Source: Maricurvus nonylphenolicus
GTDB lineage: Bacteria; Pseudomonadota; Gammaproteobacteria; Pseudomonadales; Cellvibrionaceae
NCBI RefSeq assembly: GCF_042854845.1
Contig: NZ_AP031498.1
Coordinates: forward strand, 4,216,001-4,280,000
Reading direction: 5' to 3'
Length of the DNA stretch: 64,000 nucleotides
Shown here: positions 43,526 to 52,599 of the stretch, piece after piece
How positions within the stretch are numbered: position 1 is the first letter of the stretch
How the letters are laid out: each line of letters starts with the position of its first letter
The notes under the pieces: model-generated
What the model was told of the DNA's origin: nothing
Database searches by the model: none
The model's input: the letters and a program-made list of their open reading frames with translations, nothing else
Made by a program: the position numbers and the translations under genes

Positions 43526-45847
43526 ATGAAGAAAAAGCAACTAGCGCAAGCTATCGCGACCAGTGTTCGCAAAGAGAGCCGCCGCCTTGCATGGCTGGCA
43601 TCCATTTCCGCTATGGCCATGCAACCACTGGCTTACGGCGCCGAAGCACAAGCTGCCGAGGAAGCTAAAAAAGAAGTGCCCAAAGTACAACTACTGGATC
43701 TTGAAGAAGTCATCGTAACCGGCACCCCTGGCGGCGCAGGTGTTCGCAAGCTCGATGCCAGTTTCGCCATCACCACATTGGATGACGAAGCCATTAAACA
43801 ATTCAATCCCAAAAGTACCGCCGACTTGTTTAAAACCATCCCCGGCGTCTGGGTAGAAAGCTCCGGTGGTGTTAGTGGCGCAAATATTTTTGTGCGCGGT
43901 TTCCCCAGCACCGGTGATGCCGACTTTGTAACCGTACAAATAGAAGGCGCCCCTATTTTTCCGCCTTCTACACTGTCCTTTTTGGAGAACTCCACCCTGT
44001 TTCGCATCGATGAAACCATCGAGGGTATGGAAGCGTTACGTGGTGGACCAAACCCTGTGTTTTCCAACGGTCAACCCGGCCTGACCACTAACTTCCGCTT
44101 GAAAAAAGGCGGCGAGGAAACGGAAGGCTTGGTCAAATACACCACTTCAGATTACGACTTACAGCGTTTTGATGGCGTTGTTAGCGGTCAATTGGCGGAA
44201 GACTTTTATTACATGGTCGGTGGCTACATTACGAGCTCACCGGGCATTCGCGACGCTGAATTCGATTCCGAGAAAGGCAAGCAAATCACCATTAACCTGA
44301 CCAAAGATTGGGACAACGGCACAGCCAATTTCTATCATCGAGCAACTGATGACCACGGCACCTGGTATACCCCCGTACCACTGGAAGCGCCGGGTGTTGA
44401 TGGCGGCACCTTTACCTATGTTGGCGATGCGACCAAGAAACGCGCCGTAACGATTAATGCCAGTGGCGATCAAAAAGTTTACGACTTTTCCGATGGTCGC
44501 GGCTGGGATGGTGCTGTTACAGGTTTCAATATTGAACATGACCTGGGTGACGGCTGGCAGATTCGCAACCGCTTTAATATCACTGACGGTGAAGCCAACA
44601 CCTATGGGCTGGTAGCCTCTGGCGGTGCAGTACCCATGTCAGCACTAGCCTCCGGCCTGACGGCGACCACGGAGTTTTCCGGTCGCACCCTGTCTCCCAA
44701 CGATTATGTCCAGGCGGTAGGTTTCTGGGTTGTTGAAAAAGACATCGACTCCAAGAGCAATGATTTCAGCATCAGTAAAGAACTTGGCGATCATGTGATT
44801 ACCGCCGGTTTCTACTGGTCCAAATATGGTGTCGATGAATTCTGGTCTATTGGTAACCAAGTCGCCTTTGAAGTGAAAGCCAACGGCGAACCGCTTACCG
44901 GTATCGACTGTACTGATATTCCAGGCGCCGGCTGCTGGGCCTACGGTATCGATGCCGAAGGTGAAACAGAAACCAAGGCATTTTACCTGGCAGACGAATG
45001 GCATATAAACGATGACCTACGCCTCGATTTAGGTATTCGCCGTGAAAGTGTCGACACTGATTACCGCGTAGATTCAGGCCCAGGTTATCCCGATGGCACT
45101 ACAGATATCGACACCAATGTACGCGATGAAAAAACCTCGGGCACGATTGGTATCAACTATTCACTCAATGAAAACTCAGGCGTGTTTGGTCGCGTGAGCC
45201 GAGGCTACCGCTACCCTACTTTCGATATGATTCGTGAAGGGCAAGAAGTCGTTCAAGAGATAGATCAGTATGAACTGGGTTATAAATTCTCCGGAGACCA
45301 TATCGGTATTTTTGCCACCTTCTTCTACAACGAGTTCCTCGGTTTAAATTACACCCCGATTCCTGGCGGCCCCACCGAGCAGTCTGGCGCAGAGGCCTTC
45401 GGTGTAGAACTGGATGCTCAGTATGACAGCGGTGAAAACTTCCGTGTATCTCTGAACCTTACCCTGCAGGATACGGAACTCACCGACACCGATCCGGCAA
45501 ACGAAGGCAATAAGGCAAGCCGCCAGCCGGACTGGCAACTACGCATCACTCCGAGCTATGACTTTGAAATGGCCGGTATGACCGGTACCGTTTACGGCAC
45601 ATTAACCGCCGTTGATGATCGCTTCGGTGACAACGCCAACACTCAGGACCTACCGGGTTACGAAAAAGTGGACCTTGGTGTAATTCTGAATGTCACCGAA
45701 GATCTGGTACTACAACTGGCCGGCGACAACATCACCGACGATGATGGTTTGACCGAGGGTGACCCGCGAGCCGTAGGCAGCGCCTTGGGTAATGGCCGTA
45801 CCATTTTGGGCCGTTCCTATACCCTGAGCGCAACCTACCACTTCTAA
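43526..45847 (+). CDS. TonB-dependent outer-membrane receptor
   Basis: 773 residues. Long signal peptide (RLAWLASISAMAMQPLAYGA), TonB box-like LEEVIVTGTP, a plug domain (about 70-190; TADLFKTIPGVWVESSGGVS and NIFVRGFP), and a 22-strand barrel ending in aromatic YHF. The ribosome site GAGAGG precedes ATG. The operator upstream and the GH65 locus point to uptake of maltose or malto-oligosaccharides across the outer membrane. Confidence 0.93.
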   Translation: MKKKQLAQAIATSVRKESRRLAWLASISAMAMQPLAYGAEAQAAEEAKKEVPKVQLLDLEEVIVTGTPGGAGVRKLDASFAITTLDDEAIKQFNPKSTADLFKTIPGVWVESSGGVSGANIFVRGFPSTGDADFVTVQIEGAPIFPPSTLSFLENSTLFRIDETIEGMEALRGGPNPVFSNGQPGLTTNFRLKKGGEETEGLVKYTTSDYDLQRFDGVVSGQLAEDFYYMVGGYITSSPGIRDAEFDSEKGKQITINLTKDWDNGTANFYHRATDDHGTWYTPVPLEAPGVDGGTFTYVGDATKKRAVTINASGDQKVYDFSDGRGWDGAVTGFNIEHDLGDGWQIRNRFNITDGEANTYGLVASGGAVPMSALASGLTATTEFSGRTLSPNDYVQAVGFWVVEKDIDSKSNDFSISKELGDHVITAGFYWSKYGVDEFWSIGNQVAFEVKANGEPLTGIDCTDIPGAGCWAYGIDAEGETETKAFYLADEWHINDDLRLDLGIRRESVDTDYRVDSGPGYPDGTTDIDTNVRDEKTSGTIGINYSLNENSGVFGRVSRGYRYPTFDMIREGQEVVQEIDQYELGYKFSGDHIGIFATFFYNEFLGLNYTPIPGGPTEQSGAEAFGVELDAQYDSGENFRVSLNLTLQDTELTDTDPANEGNKASRQPDWQLRITPSYDFEMAGMTGTVYGTLTAVDDRFGDNANTQDLPGYEKVDLGVILNVTEDLVLQLAGDNITDDDGLTEGDPRAVGSALGNGRTILGRSYTLSATYHF

Positions 45848-45867
45848 ATTACACGCAAACCCCATTG

Positions 45868-45907
45868 GCTCCCGGCCCGGTATCGACCGAGTCTGGGAGC
45901 TTTTTTG
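45868..45907 (+). terminator. Terminator after the TonB receptor
   Basis: GCTCCCGGCCCGG...GGGAGC with some bulges, then TTTTTTG. It lies 20 bases after the stop. Confidence 0.75.
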
Positions 45908-45961
45908 TTTCTGAAAAGTTAATAACTAAACAACATCTTTCTTTATTCAACTGAGGAATCC

Positions 45962-46873
45962 ATGAGCGTTTCGAGATTTAACATAACCCCCGACGGACCT
46001 GACTGCTCGCGTTTTGCAGCCGGATTTTGGCGACTGCACGATTGGAAGCTTTCTGTTTCTGAACGCCTTGCGTTAATTGAGAGATATCTTGATCTGGGGA
46101 TTACCACCACTGACCATGCGGATATTTATGGTGGCTATTCCTGTGAACAGCTGTTTGGGGAAGCTCTGGCACAAAAACCCGAGTGGCGAGATCAGATGGA
46201 GATTATCACCAAGTGCGGCATCAACTTGCTTGACGAGAAATACCCGGATCGACACGTTAAACATTACGATACAAGTAAAACTCATATTCTGGAAGCTGTA
46301 GATAACTCACTTAGCAATCTTAACTGCGGCTATCTCGACATCCTTTTAATCCATCGACCTGATCCACTCATGCAGGCGGATGAAGTTGCTGAAGCCTTTG
46401 AAATCCTCAGAACCAACGGCAAGGTTAAACATTTCGGCGTTTCCAATTTTACGCCCGCGCAGTTTTCCTTACTGCAATCTCGCTTGGATTATTCTTTGGT
46501 AACCAATCAAATAGAGCTTTCTCCTCTGGCTCTCGCATCTATGAATGATGGCAGCCTTGATCAATGCCAACAGCAGCGCATATCCCCGATGATATGGTCC
46601 TGCCTGGGCGGAGGAAAATTGTTCAGCGATACATCCGAGCGGAGCATTCAGCTACGTCAGATTTTAAGGGATATTGCTGAGGAGACAGGCGCACAGAGCA
46701 TTGAACAGGTTGTTTATGCCTGGGTTTTGCAACTGCCCTCAAAGCCTATGCCTATTATTGGTTCGGGTAATGCTGAGCGGATTAAATTGGCTGCAGAATC
46801 TGAAAGTATTCAATTGGAAAGGCAGCAGTGGTTTCGGATTTTGGAGTCTGCAGTGGGGAGGCGTGTGGCTTAA
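45962..46873 (+). CDS. Aldo/keto reductase
   Basis: 303 residues, AKR TIM barrel of the YdhF type. The catalytic tetrad is visible: Asp in TTTDHADIYGG, Tyr in the same motif, Lys in IITKCGINL and His in LLIHRPDPL. NADPH-binding region includes VSNFTPAQF and IIGSGNAERI. GAGGAATCC precedes ATG. It follows the sugar locus after a terminator, so it is probably separate; a role in carbohydrate reduction is not shown. Confidence 0.9.
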   Translation: MSVSRFNITPDGPDCSRFAAGFWRLHDWKLSVSERLALIERYLDLGITTTDHADIYGGYSCEQLFGEALAQKPEWRDQMEIITKCGINLLDEKYPDRHVKHYDTSKTHILEAVDNSLSNLNCGYLDILLIHRPDPLMQADEVAEAFEILRTNGKVKHFGVSNFTPAQFSLLQSRLDYSLVTNQIELSPLALASMNDGSLDQCQQQRISPMIWSCLGGGKLFSDTSERSIQLRQILRDIAEETGAQSIEQVVYAWVLQLPSKPMPIIGSGNAERIKLAAESESIQLERQQWFRILESAVGRRVA

Positions 46874-46910
46874 GAGGGGATCCCTTGCCAGCTCAGATGG
46901 AAAGATAAGA

Positions 46911-46973
46911 GCTACGTAGAGAGTTTTCCGCGTAGCTTTACTGGATTGACTCAAAAATCCTAAGGGATTTTTT
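46911..46973 (+). terminator. Two weak terminator-like hairpins after the aldo/keto reductase
   Basis: GCTACG...CGTAGC followed by TTT (46913-46940), then AAAATCC...GGATTTTTT (46954-46973). Either could stop rightward transcription before the tRNA genes. Confidence 0.45.
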
Positions 46974-47033
46974 CACCCTGCGGGCTCGTCGCTTCGCTCC
47001 TCGTCCAAAATGCTCAATCGCATTTTGTCGAAC

Positions 47034-47059
47034 GGTGGTTCGATCCAGGCGACCCACCA
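47034..47059 (+). other. tRNA 3'-end fragment in reverse orientation
   Basis: The + strand reads GGTGGTTCGATCCAGGCGA then CCCACCA: the T arm and acceptor end of a tRNA, close to the tRNA-Lys 3' end, but facing the opposite way. No anticodon part precedes it. It may be a remnant left by integration at the tRNA-Lys gene. Confidence 0.55.
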
Positions 47060-47113
47060 TATACGCAAAAGGGCCACCCGAATGGGTAGCCCTTTTGCGT
47101 ATATGGTGGGTCG
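47050..47113. repeat. 24-base perfect inverted repeat abutting tRNA-Lys
   Basis: Arms 47050-47073 and 47090-47113 are exact reverse complements, with an inner ACCC/GGGT stem. The right arm contains the last 10 bases of tRNA-Lys including CCA, and the left arm contains the tRNA 3' fragment above. It can also act as the terminator for the tRNA genes (leftward). Confidence 0.8.
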
Positions 47114-47179
47114 TACTGGATTCGAACCAGTGACCAATTGGTTAAAAGCCAACTGCTCTACCAACTGAGCTAACGACCC
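47104..47179 (-). tRNA. tRNA-Lys (TTT), copy 1
   Basis: 76 bases with encoded CCA. Starts GGGTCGTTAGCTCAGTTGG, anticodon loop CTTTTAA (anticodon TTT), T loop TTCGAATC and acceptor pairing GGGTCGT/ACGACCC. Two identical copies lie in tandem downstream of queC, as in Pseudomonas aeruginosa. Confidence 0.97.
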
Positions 47180-47257
47180 GTAAAACTTCGTAAGACTGCT
47201 CAGTCTTAATACTGCTTATAACAAATGACCGCTCAGTAAAATCAATTGCTTTGAAAA

Positions 47258-47333
47258 TGGTGGGTCGTACTGGATTCGAACCAGTGACCAATTGGTTAAA
47301 AGCCAACTGCTCTACCAACTGAGCTAACGACCC
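47258..47333 (-). tRNA. tRNA-Lys (TTT), copy 2
   Basis: 76 bases, identical to the other copy over the whole tRNA, 78 bases upstream of it on the - strand; the two are probably one transcript. Confidence 0.97.
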
Positions 47334-47425
47334 AACGGAGGCGCATATAGTAATGATTTAAATTTAAAACACAAGGCCTTTTTTACAACTTTCTTATCGG
47401 GCCTTTTCTTACTATAAACAAGGGC

Positions 47426-48103
47426 TTAGGCCTGATATCGGGTGGGGTCATCCATATTGGCAGCAGCAAAGCCCTGGCGCCGTAATCGACAGCTGTCACA
47501 CTTGCCGCAGGCCAGGCCTTCATCGGTCGCCTGGTAGCAGGACACGGTCAGGCCATAGTCGACCCCCAGCTTGTCGCCCAGCTGAACGATTTCGGCTTTA
47601 CTGAGGTCAATCAGCGGCGTTTGGATATTCATTTTCTGGCCTTCAACGCCAGCTTTGGTTGCCAGGTTGGCGAGATTCTCAAAGGCCTCAATAAAGGCCG
47701 GGCGGCAATCGGGATAACCGGAGTAATCCACCGCATTGACACCGATAAAGATATCCTGAGCCCCCAGCACCTCAGCCCACCCCAGAGCGATGGACAGAAA
47801 TACGGTATTACGGGCCGGTACATAGGTAACCGGGATGCCACCGGTTTCTTCCTCCGGCACATCGATATCATCGTCAGTTAGAGCCGATCCCCCAATGGTG
47901 CGCAGATCCAAGTTCACCACCTTGTGCTCCGTAGCCCCCAGCTCTTTGGCGGTGCGCTCAGCAGCAATCAACTCGGCGCGGTGACGCTGCCCATAGTCGA
48001 AGCTCAGGGTGTAACAGTCATAACCCAGACTCTTGGCAATGGCCAGGACAGTGGTGGAATCCAAACCACCAGACACCAAAATAACGGCTTTTGGTTGACT
48101 CAT
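47426..48103 (-). CDS. queC: 7-cyano-7-deazaguanine synthase
   Basis: 225 residues. PP-loop ATPase motif LVSGGLDSTTVLAIAKS at the N terminus; substrate motif YGQRHRAEL; zinc cysteines in CYQATDEGLACGKCDSCRLR. It makes preQ0 from 7-carboxy-7-deazaguanine, ATP and ammonia in queuosine synthesis. queE lies two genes upstream, separated by a binding-protein gene. Confidence 0.96.
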   Translation of the reverse strand: MSQPKAVILVSGGLDSTTVLAIAKSLGYDCYTLSFDYGQRHRAELIAAERTAKELGATEHKVVNLDLRTIGGSALTDDDIDVPEEETGGIPVTYVPARNTVFLSIALGWAEVLGAQDIFIGVNAVDYSGYPDCRPAFIEAFENLANLATKAGVEGQKMNIQTPLIDLSKAEIVQLGDKLGVDYGLTVSCYQATDEGLACGKCDSCRLRRQGFAAANMDDPTRYQA

Positions 48104-48124
48104 AAACTCTTTACCTAATTTTCT

Positions 48125-48931
48125 TTATTGGTCTGCCAGCTTGCTCTTTTCAGACAACGCCCTTTGCTGGGCGGCCTGCCACTCCTCACCCAAGCCTTCG
48201 TGCTGGAAGAACAGCGGGTTTAGACGCCCTGAATGACGCAGCTTTCGCAGGGCCTCGCGATAAATAGCAGCCAGCTCCGGATTACTGACCTGATGAGAGA
48301 TAAACAAATCCCCCTGGGTTTGCCCAATAAACAGAAGCGGGCTGACTTCATCGATATCTAACCCCATTTTATCCAGGGTATAGAAAAGGGACTGATCAGT
48401 GCTGACCATGGCATCCAGACGGCCAGTGATTAACATGGCTATCCCCTGACGCATCCGATTGACCGGAATTTTGGTAAACCCCATATAGTCATCGAACTGC
48501 CTGCCGTAACGGGAGCCGCGAATATAACCTACCAACCTGCCGTCCAACGCCTGCAGATTGTCCACCGGCTTCATGCCCTTGCGGCCGATCATCATGATAT
48601 GGGTATCTACCACCTTGCCCAGGGACTCACCCAGCAGGTCTGATTCAGGGCCAACAAACATCACCGCCATATCGGCCTGCCCATTACCCAGCGAGTGCTT
48701 TACCCTTGGATAGGGCTGCAGACGGTTAGTGAATGGTAACCCCGCTTCCCGTCCCAACAGGTTAACAAAGCGCACCAACAACCCGTCGGGAAGACCTCGA
48801 TCATTGAAATAGCCCCAAGGTTCAACCGTTGTGGTTACAAAACGAACCACCTGCTGATCATTGGCAAAGCTGGCCATGGTCAACACAAGGCCGCCAATAA
48901 ATGCCCCAAGGAAGCGGAAATATCTACTCAT
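48125..48931 (-). CDS. Periplasmic solute-binding protein, family 3
   Basis: 268 residues, signal peptide (LGAFIGGLVLTMASFA), bilobed SBP_bac_3-like pattern: TTVEPWGYFNDRGLPDGLLV, QADMAVMFVGPESD and LVGYIRGSRYG. No transporter genes are near. It is inserted between queC and queE, which are usually adjacent in relatives; its short gaps (21 and 31 bases) suggest co-transcription. The ligand is unknown. Confidence 0.8.
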   Translation of the reverse strand: MSRYFRFLGAFIGGLVLTMASFANDQQVVRFVTTTVEPWGYFNDRGLPDGLLVRFVNLLGREAGLPFTNRLQPYPRVKHSLGNGQADMAVMFVGPESDLLGESLGKVVDTHIMMIGRKGMKPVDNLQALDGRLVGYIRGSRYGRQFDDYMGFTKIPVNRMRQGIAMLITGRLDAMVSTDQSLFYTLDKMGLDIDEVSPLLFIGQTQGDLFISHQVSNPELAAIYREALRKLRHSGRLNPLFFQHEGLGEEWQAAQQRALSEKSKLADQ

Positions 48932-48962
48932 AACGCAAGAAAAGCATTAATCCTGCGATGAA

Positions 48963-49613
48963 TCAATATCCCGGTTGATCTCCCCAGAGTAGTTTGTGCA
49001 ACTGTAACTGGAAACGCACCGCTAAATTGTCCTCGACTATCCAGTCGGCCAGATCTCGAGCTTCGATTTGGCCAAAACTGGGGGAAAACCACACGTTCTC
49101 GACCCGCTCCAGAAGCCTTAATTCTTCCACTTTCAGACGTGCCCATTCGTAATCATCCCTATTACAAATAACAAACTTAATCTGATCCTGGGGCTGTAAC
49201 AGGGGAATGTTATCCCACAGGTTACGCCCCACCTCTCCTGAGGCTGGCGTTTTGATATCCACAACCCGGCTCACACGAGCATCCACCTGCTCGATCGGCA
49301 TGGCACCACTGGTTTCCAGCGACACCTCGTAACCGGCATCACATAAGGCTTCCAGCAGCAGCAGGCAATTGGGCTGCGCTAGCGGCTCTCCACCGGTAAC
49401 GCAGATATGACGGGGCTTGTAGCCAGTAACCGTATCTAAAATCTGCTCCAGGCTCTGCTTTTCGCCACCAAAGAAGGCGTACTCGGAATCACAGTATTGG
49501 CAACGCAGGGGACAACCGGTAAGGCGCACGAATACCGTCGCCAGGCCAGCTGTGGCAGCTTCGCCCTGGAGAGAGTAGAAGATTTCAGTGATGCGCAGGG
49601 AGGTATCGCCCAT
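48963..49613 (-). CDS. queE: 7-carboxy-7-deazaguanine synthase (radical SAM)
   Basis: 216 residues from MGDTSLRITEIFYSLQGE. The radical-SAM cluster motif is GCPLRCQYCDSEYAF (CxxxCxxC) and the SAM site is HICVTGGEPLAQPN. It rearranges CPH4 to CDG in queuosine biosynthesis. The frame is open 26 codons upstream without homology. Confidence 0.95.
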   Translation of the reverse strand: MGDTSLRITEIFYSLQGEAATAGLATVFVRLTGCPLRCQYCDSEYAFFGGEKQSLEQILDTVTGYKPRHICVTGGEPLAQPNCLLLLEALCDAGYEVSLETSGAMPIEQVDARVSRVVDIKTPASGEVGRNLWDNIPLLQPQDQIKFVICNRDDYEWARLKVEELRLLERVENVWFSPSFGQIEARDLADWIVEDNLAVRFQLQLHKLLWGDQPGY

Positions 49614-49721
49614 GGCTTTGGCCCAGATAATACAAAGGGGGCGAATTCTACAGGGAAGATAACCACTAGGCCAGTTCACCAGCCAAGGCAAAAACGCCGA
49701 AGTATGACTTTAAGCTTGTGG

Positions 49722-49813
49722 TCCCTTCTTGCCTTCCAGAACCTTCGGAGGCAAGACGCCGACGCAGAGCGGGCATGGATGCCGCATAGCGTGTTCTGGA
49801 AGGTAAGAAGGGA
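49722..49813. repeat. 21-base inverted repeat between queE and cpoB
   Basis: Arms 49722-49742 and 49793-49813 are complementary apart from one mismatch (CCCTTCTTGCCTTCCAGAAC). The 50-base centre is GC-rich and includes GGCATGGATGCC. This resembles a REP-type mobile repeat more than a simple terminator. Confidence 0.65.
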
Positions 49814-49871
49814 TCATAAGCGCCCCGATCTAATAAAAGTAAATACTAACCAGATCGAGGAACTAAAGGGT

Positions 49872-50648
49872 TTAAGGCAAATTACGAGCTAGATAGTCCT
49901 TAGCCAAACGCGCCGCATTAGCACTGCTACCCGCTACCTCGGTTAGCAGAGCTTTGGCTTTCGCGGCATCTCCCAGCTTGTGGTAGACAGTACCCAGCTT
50001 AAACTTGGCATCGGCAGCCTTGTCATGCTCTGGGGTTGCATCCAGCAAGCGGGTAAACCACTGACGGGCTTGCTCCAAGTCACCTTCCAACAAATAGATT
50101 TCCGCCAACCAGTACTGGCAGTTAGGCGCATAACGCCCTTGCGGGAAATCAGTCAGATAGGCACTAAACTGGGCTTTGGCACCCTCGTAGTCTTTCTTCT
50201 TTAACGACTGAAACGCTGCCCGGTAAGCCTGCAATTCACCACCAGCTGCAGAACCGGTCTTGGCTGCACCATTGCTGGTTGATTCTGGCTGAGTGGGAGC
50301 CGGTGCTACACCGCCTTTGCTCAGCGCACTGATGCGACGATCCAGATCGACGTAATCATCCAAGCGCTGCTGCTTTAAACGCTTCAGCTCGTAGGCCTGC
50401 TCTTCCACCAAACCTCGAAGCTCCTGAACTTCTACTTGCAGCTGCTGCAAACGGAAGAACATTTCAGCCTGGGGATTTTGTGCACCCGCTACAGCCGCTT
50501 GCGGCGTAGGAGTTGCAGGAACAGGAGTAACCGATGACGGCATACGCGGCGTGGATTCAACCACATCCACTTGCGCCTGCACGGAAATACTAGACAGGAT
50601 AAAAGCCGCAGCGCTGAGCCCTGCGGCGAAGGTTAGACCTTTCTTCAT
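49872..50648 (-). CDS. cpoB: Cell division coordinator CpoB (YbgF)
   Basis: 258 residues with signal peptide (AAGLSAAAFILSSISVQA). A coiled coil (about 60-110; EMFFRLQQLQVEVQELRGLV) is followed by a Pro/Ser linker and three TPR repeats (AYRAAFQSLKKKDYEGAKA and DFPQGRYAPNCQYWLAEIYL). CpoB links Tol-Pal with PBP1B at the septum. Last gene of the tol-pal cluster. Confidence 0.95.
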   Translation of the reverse strand: MKKGLTFAAGLSAAAFILSSISVQAQVDVVESTPRMPSSVTPVPATPTPQAAVAGAQNPQAEMFFRLQQLQVEVQELRGLVEEQAYELKRLKQQRLDDYVDLDRRISALSKGGVAPAPTQPESTSNGAAKTGSAAGGELQAYRAAFQSLKKKDYEGAKAQFSAYLTDFPQGRYAPNCQYWLAEIYLLEGDLEQARQWFTRLLDATPEHDKAADAKFKLGTVYHKLGDAAKAKALLTEVAGSSANAARLAKDYLARNLP

Positions 50649-50674
50649 AATAATTGAGCTATGTTAGCGAAGGC

Positions 50675-51172
50675 TTACTTAAGCTCAACACGGCGGTTAG
50701 CCGAGTAGGAAGACTCGTTGGAACCCAGGCTGGCTGGACGCTCTTCACCGTAAGAAATTACTTCCAGGTCAGAACCGCTTACACCTTGCAGTACCAGGAA
50801 GTCGCGAACAGCGTTAGCACGACGCTCACCCAGTGCCATGTTGTACTCACGAGTACCACGCTCATCGGCATGACCTTCCAGACGGATGCTGCGAGGAGCC
50901 GCTTTCAGCTGCTCGGCGTGGCCCAGCAGTGCAGTGCGAGATTCTGGCTTCAGTACGGCCTGATCAAAATCGAAGTAAAACACAGTCTCCAGTGCAACTA
51001 CTGGCTCTTGTGTAGCAGATACATCCTGCTGGGTAGTGGTGCCAGTGTTTACACCCTGGTCAGCAGCGGCGGTAGAGGCATTTTCGTCAGTGGTTGAAGT
51101 GCTGGAACAGCCAGCCAATACAGCCATAACACATGCCAGACCCAAACCCTGTTTAAATGCTTTGTGAAGCAT
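50675..51172 (-). CDS. pal: Peptidoglycan-associated lipoprotein Pal
   Basis: 165 residues. The lipobox VLAGC has the modified Cys at 22. Low-complexity linker, then OmpA-like domain (YFDFDQAVLKPESR, IRLEGHADERGTREYN, GERRANAVRDFL) that binds peptidoglycan. An excellent ribosome site (AGGAGTG) precedes it. Works with TolB and TolA at the outer membrane. Confidence 0.97.
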   Translation of the reverse strand: MLHKAFKQGLGLACVMAVLAGCSSTSTTDENASTAAADQGVNTGTTTQQDVSATQEPVVALETVFYFDFDQAVLKPESRTALLGHAEQLKAAPRSIRLEGHADERGTREYNMALGERRANAVRDFLVLQGVSGSDLEVISYGEERPASLGSNESSYSANRRVELK

Positions 51173-51300
51173 ATTTCACTCCTAGATTTTGTTTTTAAAT
51201 GTAAATTCTTTAATCAAATCTGTACAACAATTGGCACTAACTTTAGACACTACAATATGCGTACAAGATCATTAGTACAACTCTGGGTACTTCTTCTAAG

Positions 51301-52599
51301 TTAAAAATAGGGAGACCACGCAGGTTCCCTTACATCACCCCGCTTGGACGGCAGGCGGAATTTAACCCCTGCATCCAACGAAACTGCTGCCAAAATCCCT
51401 TTGCCCCTGAATTTTGTCGCGTACATCAACATCGCACCATTGGGTGCCAATGAAGGCGACTCATCCAGTCGTGTTTCGGTCAGAATACGAATATCACCTG
51501 TTAACGTATCCTGAGTCGCGATATGAAACACACCATTATGACGATGAACCATGACTAAATGTTTACCGTCTGGCGACATTCTTGCCCTGGCATTGTAATC
51601 GCCCTCAAAGGTTAAGCGCTCTAACCGCTTGCTGGCAAGTGTTACTTGATAAATTTGGGGCTTTCCGCCGCGATTTGACGTAAAAATGATGCCTTTTCCG
51701 TCTGTGGTCCAACTTGGTTCGGTATCAATCGCGTAGTGATTAGTGATTCGGGTAAATTTTCTCGTGCTCAAATCCAGCGTATAAATTTCCGGGTTGCCGT
51801 CTTTGGATAACACCATGGCCATTTTTTGACCATCTGGCGACCAGGCCGGTGCACCGTTCAAACCTTTAAAGTTTGTCAGCTGTTCGCGTGCGCCCGAACG
51901 CAGATTCTGTTTAAAAATAGCCGCCCTGCCGGTTTCGAAAGACACATAGGCGACCTGCTTACCATCCGGGGACCAAGCTGGAGACAGAATTGGCTGGCGG
52001 GATTCCACCAACAAATACTCGCGAGCACCATCGGCATCGGCCTGCATCAAACGGAAGCTATCCTTGCCGCGCGCTTCGACATAAATAATTTTGGTAGCAA
52101 AGGCACCACGAATACCGGTGATCGCCTCGTAAACTTCATCGCTGACATAGTGGGCGATATCACGCAGGTTTTCTGGGCCACCATCCACGGTTTGGCGCAG
52201 GATCTTTTGCTGCGACAAGATATCGTAGAGTTCGAAGACCAATTCATAGCGACCATCGGCGCGGGTGCTCATGCTGCCGGTTACCAGGAATTCAGACCCC
52301 AGAATACGCCAGTCGCGATAGTAAACATCTCGCTCCTGACTCGGATGTGACAACATATCCTGGCGCGGGATCGGACTAAACTGACCACTGCGCGCCAGGT
52401 TGGCCTCCACAATACTGCTGATATCCTCACTCAGCGCCCCCTGCCCTTGCCAAGCCATCGGCGCAATGGCTATAGGTGTTGGGTTATCCACACCCTGGGT
52501 AATTTCGATGGTGAGCTCAGCGCGGGCACTGGTTGCCATAAGCACCAAAGCAGCACACAACAAACCTGAACAACATTTGGAAAGCATCTGTGCAATCAC
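51301..52599 (-). CDS. tolB: Tol-Pal system beta-propeller protein TolB
   Basis: 432 residues. Signal peptide (GLLCAALVLMATSARA), N-terminal D1 domain, then six-bladed propeller seen as repeated 'SPxWSPDGKQ' blocks (SPAWSPDGKQVAYVSFETG, APAWSPDGQKMAMVLSKDG). The start codon GTG overlaps the tolA stop (GTGA). Confidence 0.96.
   Translation of the reverse strand: MIAQMLSKCCSGLLCAALVLMATSARAELTIEITQGVDNPTPIAIAPMAWQGQGALSEDISSIVEANLARSGQFSPIPRQDMLSHPSQERDVYYRDWRILGSEFLVTGSMSTRADGRYELVFELYDILSQQKILRQTVDGGPENLRDIAHYVSDEVYEAITGIRGAFATKIIYVEARGKDSFRLMQADADGAREYLLVESRQPILSPAWSPDGKQVAYVSFETGRAAIFKQNLRSGAREQLTNFKGLNGAPAWSPDGQKMAMVLSKDGNPEIYTLDLSTRKFTRITNHYAIDTEPSWTTDGKGIIFTSNRGGKPQIYQVTLASKRLERLTFEGDYNARARMSPDGKHLVMVHRHNGVFHIATQDTLTGDIRILTETRLDESPSLAPNGAMLMYATKFRGKGILAAVSLDAGVKFRLPSKRGDVREPAWSPYF

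Noticed and set aside
46973..47164. 63-codon frame across tRNA-Lys
   Set aside because: It translates the tRNA gene and its inverted repeat; the tRNA is unambiguous.
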